64,000 nt of DNA, taken from positions 1,116,001-1,180,000 of the forward strand of contig CP054179.1 in NCBI GenBank assembly GCA_015709615.1. The letters run 5' to 3'. Position numbers and translations under genes: made by a program. This stretch comes from Gammaproteobacteria bacterium. Lineage in GTDB: Bacteria; Pseudomonadota; Gammaproteobacteria; Burkholderiales; Nitrosomonadaceae. Of this stretch, positions 26,071 to 34,047 are shown piece by piece. Under the pieces are notes generated by a model. The model searched no databases. It saw nothing but the letters and a program-made list of their open reading frames with translations, and had not been told where the DNA came from. Position 1 is the stretch's first letter. The number at the start of each line of letters is the position of its first letter.

Positions 26071-29000
26071 TGAAATCTCCTGATCGGAATGAGAACACCC
26101 GGCAGAATCTTAGGTACACCATTACCAGGTTCGATTTGAAGATGCCAATGGTCTCTATTTGGAGTAGCGGGAAACATTTCGTATTGACCAGCAGTAAATC
26201 CACAATTAATTGCACATGCACCTACACTTTCATGTGTTAATCCTGGATTGAATTTTGCGCTTGCAATATCACAAGCCTGCCCCTTAGCATGATGAGAATT
26301 TTTGCTGTGACCAACAATTTCAGCGCCTCCTGTAATCAATAAATCCAAATTTTGATTTCCTGTTGATTTTCTGAGACATTCTTCCATACACTGTAATGCT
26401 ATTAATGTGGCTCCGCTGACTGGCACCGTCCGAGGGGGAGGCGCGTTATAACGAATTAATCCATCAACATCCACAAACCCCAGCGGATTCTGCCCCACAT
26501 ACCCCCAAACATTCATTCCACCCGCAAGTCCAATCGGATCAGGCGAGATGTATCTTCCAGTCTCCGGTTCATAATAGCGGAAGTAGTTGTAGTGTAGGCC
26601 GGTTTCCTTATCGAAGTACTGCCCTGGGAATCTTGGGTGGTATTCAAATAATTGACCGTTACCGTCTGAGTCTTCGTTCGGCAGATTCGCGCCGAATGCA
26701 TGGGTGTTGTCCCAGCGCCAGACCGGGGTGTTGCTTGGGTTCACGATCACCCGTGGGGTATTGAGGTGGTCGGCGTGGATGTAATACACCTGAATTTCAC
26801 TGATAGCAGTGGGTTTCGTGATTACCGCAACCGGAATGTTGCCCAGCCACACGGTTTCCTGTTTGACCAGCCAGTCATCTGATTGCGCCGTGCTTGCATC
26901 GTCGCGGTACTCCCCAATCAATTGTCCGTTTGGGTCGTAGAAGAACAAAAGCTTCGGACTCAGCGGGCCGTTCTTGATGATACGCTGATCCAGGGCATTG
27001 TATTTGTAGGTGTGCGTCTTGGTACTTTTGACCGTAGCTACGAGTTTTCCGGCGGCACTCCAGGTGAAGGCCGTAGCGCCATCGCTCAGCGGATAACCGG
27101 CAGCATCGTAGGTATAGTTCTTCGCAACCGGTCCGGCCACGTTTGCCAGACGGTTGCTGGTTCCGGCGATGGCATAAGGATAAACCGTGCCACCGAATTG
27201 CGCTTGGGTACGGTTGCTGTTGGCGTCATACTCCCACAGTTTGAAGTCGTTGTTGTCCGACTGGCTGACCAAGCGGTCGAGCGCGTCGTAATCGTAGCTG
27301 CGGTTGTACAGCGGATTGGTATCGGTTGTTTGCGTGATGCGGCTGGCAGGATCGTAGGTCAGCGTACGAATGTCGTTGCCAACCGGATGAGTGCTGAGCC
27401 GTCCATCCAAGTCAAAGCTGCGGGTATATGCTTGGCCATTGCCCCATACCCAGCTCCTCGGTTCGCCGAGGGGATGATAAGTGATGTTATTCAACAGCAC
27501 ATTGCCATCGATACGAATCTCATTCGGACGCCCGTCGGCACCATAGCTGGTGGTGATTTGCGTGCCGGATGGGTACGTGGTTTGGCTTAAGCGGCCAAAG
27601 CTGTCGTACTGGTAACTCAATGTATGAATGTAGTTGATGGCCGCACCATTGCCGCTAACAATCTTGGCTGTTTGTATTTTTGTGAGTAAACGGCCGTGCT
27701 GATCGTAGCTGAAGCCAGTGGAACCAGATTCGTCGGTCATGCCGGTTAATCGGCCAATACCATTGGCGCCTGCATCGTAACTCCAGGTCAGCGCAATTGC
27801 CCCAGGCACACCGGGTATCGTGGCATGGTTGCGTTTGGCCGGGCGGTTTAAGGCATCCCAGGTATACGTATGTTTGACGCCGCGCGCGTCCAGCACGGTT
27901 TTGAGATTACCGGCACTGTCATAGGTATAGGTCGTAGTGCCGCGATCGACGGAGATTTCTTGCGTCACATCGCCGAAACCGTTGTAGCTATACGTGGTGG
28001 CGATATTGCGCGGATCGGCCAAGTAGGTGATTTGATCCAACGCATCGTGCATTTGCCGGGTCAAGCCGCTGGCTTGGTCGGTGGTTTCCGTCAGGCGGTT
28101 GCGCGCATCGAACTGGAAATTAACCGCGTGCAGCAGCGGGTTGGCGATTTGTTTCAGGTTGCCTTGCGCGTCGTATTGATATTGCGTGGTTTGATTCTGC
28201 GCGCCGATGTCTTTCCATAACCGGCTTAAGGCATCGAATTCGCGCTGTTGGGTTTTAGCCAGGTTATTGCCGGCATCGAACAGCTCTTCCTTCGTGCGGT
28301 TGCCCATCGCATCTAGCGTGTATTGAATGCGGTTACCCGAGTTATCGGCAATACCGGTCAGACGATGCGCAGAATCGTAGCTATAACTAAGAAAACTGCC
28401 GCCGGGAAAGGTTATTTTCTTGAGCTGTCCCGCGCCGTCGTACTGGTAGGCGGTGGTTTCCGCGCCCACCGTCCGGGTCAGCAGCCGCTGTCGGGTGTCG
28501 TAAGTCAATACCGTGGTCAAGCCGTTCGGATCGGCGATTTCTTCCGGCTGGCCGTGGGCGTTATAGCGAGTGAGTTGTGTCACATGACCAAGCGCGTTGG
28601 TGATGCTGGCAATCCGGCCGCGGCAACCCGGATGACCGCCGCTACAGGCGGCATCTGGCGGATAATAGTGGGTGGTGGTAACGTCCGCCACATCGGTGCG
28701 CGGGCCGTCTTCGGTTTTTTGCAGGATCACGCCGGGAATACTCGGGTGATAAACATAGCGGATACTCCGGACGCGTACGTCGTTGGTGACGGTGTCTTTG
28801 ATTTGATGTTGGGTGACATTGCCGTACGTGTCGTAAACAAAACCGGTCTCGCGCCCGGCTTCGGCGATCTTGACCGGCAGGCGGTAGTTGGCATGCCACT
28901 CGGTGAGAATCTTGCGTTCGCTACTGCCGAGAGTCGGTATATAACCCAATAAATCGCCTGGGCAGCTACCGGCGCTACTCACGCCTTCAATCCGCCCGAT

Positions 29001-30467
29001 TTCGAGGTTTCTGTCCAGATCGTAAGCATAGCAAGTCTTATTGCCGTTGAAGTCCGCCCGGCTAACAGCATTGCCGTTGGCATCGTAGCTGATGTGGCTC
29101 GATGCTGCGCTGCAACCGGAACCCGCCGGTTGTGATTGACCGGTACTTTTGGCGACACCGAGGATTGTTTGGAAGTTATGCGTGTATTGACTGCCCAGCG
29201 GATCGGTCACGAGCGTATAGCTGCCGTCGGTGCTATAACCCAACACATAGCGTTCCACTCCACCCGCATGCTCGGTCACCACTGCACGGCCTTGCGCATC
29301 GTAAGTGTAGGTAGCGAAACGCGCGCCGTTCTCGTCGGTGATGCCGGTCAACGCGTTCGGCAGACTGGCTCCACTGATGTAAGCCGGTTCGTTGTAGTGG
29401 TAGGTGCGGGTTTTGCCGTCGGGATAGGTGACTGAAGTCAAATTACCAACAGAATCATAAGCGTATTGAAAAATACCGCCAGCCGGGTCGGTCAGTGTTT
29501 TGATACGACCGGAACCATCATAAGTGAAACTCAAGGCGCGGCCAGTATCATCGGTTACTGCACTTAGTCTTCCATTGGCGTCGTACGATAGCGTTTGCGT
29601 GCGATTATTGCGGTTGGAGATGGCCAGCAATCTGCCTATGGTGTTGTATGTCTCGATTGTGTCGTCGACTGTTATCAACTGCCAGCCGTTGCCGGGGATT
29701 TGAACCAACCGGTCACCACCCGCCTGCTGATTTACCCAAGAGGAACCGGTAAACCGGAAATATGCTGATTTGCCGTCAGGTCGTGTGGCCGTGACAGTTT
29801 CCACATTGATAAATAGATTGCGATTAAAAGTGTGGCTCCAAGTAGCTCCTATTTGTGAACCGCCCGATAAGCCCTTAGCGTTGTAGTAGCGGGAAAAACT
29901 TAAACTACCGGAAGATGCAATATCGATTTCTTCTGCAAATTTGTTGCCAGTTGCGGAATTCACCGGATTACCGGTGCATGATCCTTCCTGCGGTTGGCCG
30001 GCATTGGCGGATATATCGGGAATGGTGTTAGGAACTTCACATATAGTTTCATTGGTAATTACAGTTACGGGATCACCAATATTACAAACTGGATAAACCC
30101 ACTGTACCTGCATGAGATCAAAAATCGCATTGACTGGGGGGAATCGATATATTTTTACGTTACATGCATATCCTGATGCTGGACCTGAAGTTGGCCAGTT
30201 CGTGGTCCATATTTTTAAAACATCCGCATCACTTGAACCTGGCACAGCAAAGAATGGTCCACCTCGCCGTGTATTAACAATATATTCGCAAGCGGTTTGA
30301 GGATCTGATTTATAGATTGATGTGCCACCAATTATTATTATCGGCCCGCGCTCAAACCCAAAAACAAGAGAATTCTGAAATAAGAAACATAAGAAAAGAA
30401 AACCGATTCGATACTTTCCCCGATAAAACCATTCAACTCGTGTTATCACTGGATTATCCTCTTCCAT
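26067..30467 (-). CDS. Rhs/YD-repeat polymorphic toxin with C-terminal M15 zinc-peptidase domain
   Basis: The 1466-residue protein has a hydrophobic segment near residues 20-40 (YRIGFLFLCFLFQNSLVFGF) that looks like a Sec signal. A short N-terminal region leads to the Rhs start (NPVNSATGNKFAEEIDIASSG), then dozens of YD repeats such as YDANGRLSAVTDDTGRALSF. The core ends with RFPGQYFDKETGLHYNYFRYYEPETGRYISPDPIGLAGG and NPLGFVDVDGL. The variable tip, about 1338-1466, has SHHAKGQACD (1391-1400), an exact SxHxxGxAxD, and HWH at 1440-1442, the zinc ligands of M15 D-Ala-D-Ala or related carboxypeptidases. It should cleave peptidoglycan stem peptides of a target cell. The family encapsulates its toxin in the YD shell. 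Its stop overlaps the immunity start. No VgrG or PAAR gene is near, so the delivery route is open. Confidence 0.92.
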   Translation of the reverse strand: MEEDNPVITRVEWFYRGKYRIGFLFLCFLFQNSLVFGFERGPIIIIGGTSIYKSDPQTACEYIVNTRRGGPFFAVPGSSDADVLKIWTTNWPTSGPASGYACNVKIYRFPPVNAIFDLMQVQWVYPVCNIGDPVTVITNETICEVPNTIPDISANAGQPQEGSCTGNPVNSATGNKFAEEIDIASSGSLSFSRYYNAKGLSGGSQIGATWSHTFNRNLFINVETVTATRPDGKSAYFRFTGSSWVNQQAGGDRLVQIPGNGWQLITVDDTIETYNTIGRLLAISNRNNRTQTLSYDANGRLSAVTDDTGRALSFTYDGSGRIKTLTDPAGGIFQYAYDSVGNLTSVTYPDGKTRTYHYNEPAYISGASLPNALTGITDENGARFATYTYDAQGRAVVTEHAGGVERYVLGYSTDGSYTLVTDPLGSQYTHNFQTILGVAKSTGQSQPAGSGCSAASSHISYDANGNAVSRADFNGNKTCYAYDLDRNLEIGRIEGVSSAGSCPGDLLGYIPTLGSSERKILTEWHANYRLPVKIAEAGRETGFVYDTYGNVTQHQIKDTVTNDVRVRSIRYVYHPSIPGVILQKTEDGPRTDVADVTTTHYYPPDAACSGGHPGCRGRIASITNALGHVTQLTRYNAHGQPEEIADPNGLTTVLTYDTRQRLLTRTVGAETTAYQYDGAGQLKKITFPGGSFLSYSYDSAHRLTGIADNSGNRIQYTLDAMGNRTKEELFDAGNNLAKTQQREFDALSRLWKDIGAQNQTTQYQYDAQGNLKQIANPLLHAVNFQFDARNRLTETTDQASGLTRQMHDALDQITYLADPRNIATTYSYNGFGDVTQEISVDRGTTTYTYDSAGNLKTVLDARGVKHTYTWDALNRPAKRNHATIPGVPGAIALTWSYDAGANGIGRLTGMTDESGSTGFSYDQHGRLLTKIQTAKIVSGNGAAINYIHTLSYQYDSFGRLSQTTYPSGTQITTSYGADGRPNEIRIDGNVLLNNITYHPLGEPRSWVWGNGQAYTRSFDLDGRLSTHPVGNDIRTLTYDPASRITQTTDTNPLYNRSYDYDALDRLVSQSDNNDFKLWEYDANSNRTQAQFGGTVYPYAIAGTSNRLANVAGPVAKNYTYDAAGYPLSDGATAFTWSAAGKLVATVKSTKTHTYKYNALDQRIIKNGPLSPKLLFFYDPNGQLIGEYRDDASTAQSDDWLVKQETVWLGNIPVAVITKPTAISEIQVYYIHADHLNTPRVIVNPSNTPVWRWDNTHAFGANLPNEDSDGNGQLFEYHPRFPGQYFDKETGLHYNYFRYYEPETGRYISPDPIGLAGGMNVWGYVGQNPLGFVDVDGLIRYNAPPPRTVPVSGATLIALQCMEECLRKSTGNQNLDLLITGGAEIVGHSKNSHHAKGQACDIASAKFNPGLTHESVGACAINCGFTAGQYEMFPATPNRDHWHLQIEPGNGVPKILPGVLIPIRRFQ

Positions 30468-30754
30468 TGAATATTACAAATCGCATTTCTAATACAACTA
30501 TAGAAATTGCGGATAGCGGGCTATTTCAGTTTTCGCGAGGCGCTGAATGGCGTCACAATTGTTTTAAATTTTCACTTTTTATTCATTGCAATACTACGGA
30601 AAATCGAATGGAAGAAAACTTAAAATAAAAAGGATTTCTCCCTCTATTTTCGGCAGATCAATAGGTATAGGCTTCTTGGAAAGAAAAATAAAACGTAGAT
30701 TTTTATGTTTCGCTGTTATAGCAAAGCATAGTCAGCGGAGAGTAAGTCCCGCCA
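30468..30754. other. Intergenic region upstream of the rhs gene
   Basis: This AT-rich stretch should contain the rhs promoter. I see no further gene, RNA or repeat, and no PAAR or chaperone (DUF1795/EagR) gene that often precedes type VI Rhs effectors. Confidence 0.5.
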
Positions 30755-31474
30755 TCAAACCCTGAAGCAGCAAGCGGAAAACGATCGTACTCCGCTTACC
30801 GGATAGGCTTCACCGGCAATGATTTGAAACGACGATAAATCCAACTGGGCATCTTGAACCGGCAACGTATCGACCGCCAGCAATTCGCTCGCGATATCCG
30901 CAGGTTTTAAATCGCAGCGGACGCCGCGAATTAATCCGACCAGCTTCAACGCATCCACACCATACGATTCCAGGCTTAATGATTCAAAATAGACTTTTTT
31001 GCCTTTAGCATCGATCTGACAAAAATGATCGTTTAGGCGGCACATCATCCGAATCTCTTTTTCGTAACCCCAGCTTGAAAATTTTGTCGAGATTAATTGA
31101 TTCAAATCGGAATCATCGAAACTGCCTCGCCGGATCGCGGCATCAACATCCAGCTTAAAGCGCTCAGGCTGATAATTGATGCGAATCGCTTGGTCATCCG
31201 GAATTTCAAACACCATCACCACACCGCGATGACCATCGGCGTAATGACTCCATAGCACCGGATCGTGATAACTCTCGCAAAAACAAATAACACCGTAACG
31301 TTCATTCGCCTGGTTCTTGAATGCTTCCAATTTGATCCGGGTATCAGTATCGGAAAAATCCGCAGCACAATATTCGAAGGGATCGTTCAGTTCATTGATG
31401 CGGGCAATTTTCAGGCGGCGGTCACGCAACGCTTTCAGCGCGAATCCAGATGAAGTGAAATGATAGGCAATCAT
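30755..31474 (-). CDS. DUF2971 family protein
   Basis: I place the start at the ATG at 31474 (MIAYHFTSSGFALKALRDRRLKIARINELNDPFE), which matches where DUF2971 proteins begin; the longer frame to 31648 adds 58 unrelated residues. This gives 239 residues. The family pattern is seen in YHFTSS, LNDPFE, YGVICFCESYHDPVLWSHYADGHRGVVMVFE and SSWGYEKEIRM. Family members are often found in defence islands or beside mobile DNA, but their biochemical role is unknown. The gene lies downstream of the peroxiredoxin gene with about 200 bases between. No clear ribosome-binding site precedes the chosen start. Confidence 0.78.
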   Translation of the reverse strand: MIAYHFTSSGFALKALRDRRLKIARINELNDPFEYCAADFSDTDTRIKLEAFKNQANERYGVICFCESYHDPVLWSHYADGHRGVVMVFEIPDDQAIRINYQPERFKLDVDAAIRRGSFDDSDLNQLISTKFSSWGYEKEIRMMCRLNDHFCQIDAKGKKVYFESLSLESYGVDALKLVGLIRGVRCDLKPADIASELLAVDTLPVQDAQLDLSSFQIIAGEAYPVSGVRSFSACCFRV

Positions 31475-31670
31475 TGATAATCGTTTGGGAAGTGATTTAA
31501 AGCTCCCCGGATTTGAGCAGGAAGTTAGAAAAAGAGAGATGGCGCTAATTATAAACTCAGTCTCATCGCCTGTTATCGCCTGTTGTTTCAAATCAATCCC
31601 GGAATGGCGCGAACATTCCGGAATATTGAGACCCAAGGTTTCTCGCAATGCTCCGAGAACAATCCATGAA

Positions 31671-32327
31671 TCAAGGCTGTTTTACCTTGCGCAGGTACGG
31701 TTTCACTGTCTCCCAGCCTTGCGGATAAATTCTCTGTGCTTCTTCGTTGCTGACCGAAGGAACGATGATGACATCGTCGCCTTGCTTCCAGTTCACGGGG
31801 GTTGCGACTTTGTGTTTTGCAGTTAATTGCATCGAATCAATGACACGCAAAATCTCGTTGAAATTGCGGCCTGTCGTCATGGGATAAGTCATCATGAGCT
31901 TAATGTTTTTATCGGGGCCGATGATAAACACCGAACGAACGGTCGCATTCGTCACTGCCGTCCTCCCCTCCGCCGAACCGGTTTCGTCCGCCGGGAACAT
32001 ATTATAGAGTTTGGCCACATGCAAATCGGTATCGGCGATCACAGGGTAGCGGACGGCTGAACCGCCGACCTCTTCCACATCTTTCAGCCATTTCTCATGG
32101 TCGTTCAGCGGATCAATACTCAGTCCGATAATTTTAGTATTGCGCTTATCAAACTCCGCTTGGATGCTCGCCATATAGCCTAGCTCTGTCGTGCAAACAG
32201 GTGTGAAATCCTTGGGGTGGGAAAATAAAACCGCCCATTTATCTCCAATCCATTCGTGAAAATCAATCTTTCCGTGCGTGGTATCTACTTGAAAATTGGG
32301 TGCTTGATCATTGATGCGTAGTGACAT
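31671..32327 (-). CDS. 1-Cys peroxiredoxin (Prx6 family)
   Basis: The 218-residue enzyme reduces peroxides using a single peroxidatic cysteine. The active site is FSHPKDFTPVCTTELG with the Cys near residue 47, and the Prx6-type extended C-terminal domain is present (TPVNWKQGDDVIIVPSVSNEEAQ, PQGWETVKPYLR). A resolving cysteine is not evident, consistent with the 1-Cys class. It is cytoplasmic. AAGGAGATATTC precedes the start. Ammonia oxidisers generate reactive oxygen and nitrogen species, so an antioxidant role is expected. Confidence 0.94.
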   Translation of the reverse strand: MSLRINDQAPNFQVDTTHGKIDFHEWIGDKWAVLFSHPKDFTPVCTTELGYMASIQAEFDKRNTKIIGLSIDPLNDHEKWLKDVEEVGGSAVRYPVIADTDLHVAKLYNMFPADETGSAEGRTAVTNATVRSVFIIGPDKNIKLMMTYPMTTGRNFNEILRVIDSMQLTAKHKVATPVNWKQGDDVIIVPSVSNEEAQRIYPQGWETVKPYLRKVKQP

Positions 32328-32397
32328 GAATATCTCCTTGACTTGAATTTACCGCCATATTCTTGCATGGAATTAGCCTGATTGGGTATATCAATGG

Positions 32398-32423
32398 AAA
32401 TGCAATTTTGTTTTATTGCATTT
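32398..32423. promoter_or_regulatory. Inverted repeat upstream of the peroxiredoxin gene
   Basis: AAATGCAAT (32398-32406) and ATTGCATTT (32415-32423) form a perfect 9-bp inverted repeat with an 8-base T-rich spacer. It lies 71 bases upstream of the peroxiredoxin start. It may be an operator or a transcript hairpin. I could not match it to a known regulator. Confidence 0.35.
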
Positions 32424-33076
32424 GTAAGAACATAGTCGTCAAGAAACCATGCACATACTTTTTTTATGAATCCAAAAATAGGGAGAGAGATTTCTAGTAA
32501 TTTGATAGATTTTAAAGGTAAAGAACCAGAAAATGGCTCTGACTTAGAGGCTAAGCTTCATCACTTATTGTTTCAAATCAGCTCTCGAATAATGGTGGCT
32601 CATCATGGTTACTTGCTAATTTTGGCATTAACTTAAAAAACTGCTCACACCTTGACTGAACCTCGTTTATTGATTCGGTACGAAAATTCAGTATGCAGTC
32701 GCGTACATCCTTGAGAAACGCACTCAATAGCAGTTTTCTCCCAGAGTATTTTGCATGGCCATACTTTAAGAACTTTGGAGAATGGCGCTGCTGTTTTATG
32801 TGATCTCAACCTTTCTTCGATGTTAGTAGCAAATCCAAGTTTGAATCTACCCGGATCATGCTCAGGTTCGAGCTGAATCAAATAGAATACCCCACTAACA
32901 TCCGGTTGCTGAGTTAAAGAAGTTTGGTCACTTTCTCTTTCTGTTTTAGATAGATAATCTTTTACTTTCTTATAATCATCAGTCGTGATGTAGGCAATTT
33001 TCTGTCCTCTTGCAGCGCTATTTTTCTCTTTTACTGTATCGATACCAAGACGACCTAATATCTTAAAAATATAAGC

Positions 33077-33947
33077 TGTAAGAAATCTCAGGGTTGTTTA
33101 CAGAGAGGTTGATTGAAATAAGCGTTGAGTATTTCATAAGGGGTTGCGTTATACAAACTCTTATGGGGTTTGACGGTGTTGTAGAAGTTAATGAAACGGA
33201 CAAGTTGAATACGTCGGTCAGCAGTGTCTTTAAAACAGAATTTGTTGTGCCACATGTCCATGAGCGTGCGGATCACGCGCTCAGCTTTCCCGTTGGTTTG
33301 AGGACGATTGACACGAGTAAACTTCTGACCGATACCGTGTTGCCTGCAAGCTTTGACAAAAGCATGATCGTCAGTTCCTTTAAATTCCGTGCCGTTATCG
33401 GAATAAGTGCAATCGATTTGATAAGGACATTGGGCAACAGTAGCGATGAGAAAGCAAGCGGCGCTGTATTGAGTTTTATCGGGGAAGATATCGGCATATA
33501 ATTCCCTGGAGAAATCATCGATGGCCACAAACAGGTACTCGCGAGGTTCATTGGCAGACTGTCCTTTCAATAATGGAAGCCGCTTGGTATCGAGGTGAAC
33601 GAGCTCGCCCGGATAAGATTTGTTATAGCGCTTCGCTTCACGCTTGAGACGTTCCTGGATGGTTTGCTCTACTTTAGCCAAACGTTTGAGGCCATACTGC
33701 AGTGTCTTGAAGCGCTGATTGGTACTGCTACGCGGAGTAAATTCCTGGAGTCTGGCTCGTTTCAGTACGTCATAAATCGTTGGCCGGCTGACGTGAAAGT
33801 ATTCTGCCAGCTGAACTACCTTCCACAGCCGGGTTTGATACAGCCGCCAGATTTCCTGACGATCCAATAATGTTAAACGAGTGCGTTTGTGTATGTTCAT
33901 CTACAGTATTCTCCTGAATACTGTAAACAACGCTAGAAATTCTTACA
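33077..33947 (-). mobile_element. IS481-family insertion sequence, 871 bp
   Basis: The ends are TGTAAGAAATCTCAGGG... and, inverted, TGTAAGAATTTCTAGCG..., 27-bp imperfect inverted repeats that both finish in GTTGTTTACAG. They begin with the TGT typical of IS481. A 7-bp direct duplication flanks the element. It contains one transposase gene. Ends, target duplication and frame are all intact, so it may still be active. Confidence 0.9.
33088..33900 (-). CDS. IS481-family transposase
   Basis: The 270-residue protein has an N-terminal helix-turn-helix (RLTLLDRQEIWRLYQTR and AEYFHVSRPTIYDVLKRARL) and a DDE/RNase H-like integrase core. The core signatures are HLDTKRLP and YLFVAIDDFSRELYADI (first Asp and its region), CTYSDNGTEFKG (second Asp) and NRPQTNGKAERVIRTLMDMW (catalytic Glu). 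It catalyses cut-and-paste or copy-out movement of the element. The gene fills almost the entire IS and is undamaged. Confidence 0.93.
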   Translation of the reverse strand: MNIHKRTRLTLLDRQEIWRLYQTRLWKVVQLAEYFHVSRPTIYDVLKRARLQEFTPRSSTNQRFKTLQYGLKRLAKVEQTIQERLKREAKRYNKSYPGELVHLDTKRLPLLKGQSANEPREYLFVAIDDFSRELYADIFPDKTQYSAACFLIATVAQCPYQIDCTYSDNGTEFKGTDDHAFVKACRQHGIGQKFTRVNRPQTNGKAERVIRTLMDMWHNKFCFKDTADRRIQLVRFINFYNTVKPHKSLYNATPYEILNAYFNQPLCKQP

Positions 33948-34047
33948 TATAAGCCTTATGTCTATCCAGATTTTTAGCAGCATCAATTACAGAAATTATT
34001 TCATCATCCATCCGGCGAATTATGTTGAATTAAGCAAATTTGATTTA

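Larger units (their letters stand above)
33070..33954. repeat. 7-bp target site duplication flanking the IS
   Basis: TATAAGC occurs at 33070-33076 and again at 33948-33954, immediately outside the two ends of the insertion element. The identical copies indicate a fairly recent insertion. Confidence 0.88.
32578..34011 (-). pseudogene. GIY-YIG-like nuclease gene disrupted by an IS481-family insertion
   Basis: Reading the minus strand, a start ATG at 34011 (MDDEIISVIDAAKNLDRHKAY) leads into the IS right end. If the IS and one 7-bp target copy are removed, the frame runs on as KAYIFKILGRLGIDTVKEK and through GVFYLIQLEPEHDPGRFKLGFATNIEERLRSHKTAAPFSKVLKVWPC to LHTEF. That region resembles GIY-YIG-type domains (GVFYLIQ... 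GFATNIEERLRSH). A second lesion follows: after LHTEF the reading continues in another frame as RTESINEVQSRCEQFFKLMPKLASNHDEPPLFES to a TGA at 32578. The gene is therefore broken twice. The N-terminal part may be a small helix-turn-helix. The family assignment is moderate. Confidence 0.75.

Noticed and set aside
26883..27590. 235-codon plus-strand open frame inside the rhs gene
   Set aside because: It is the antisense reading of YD repeats; the Val/Gly-rich pattern is a by-product of the repeat codons.
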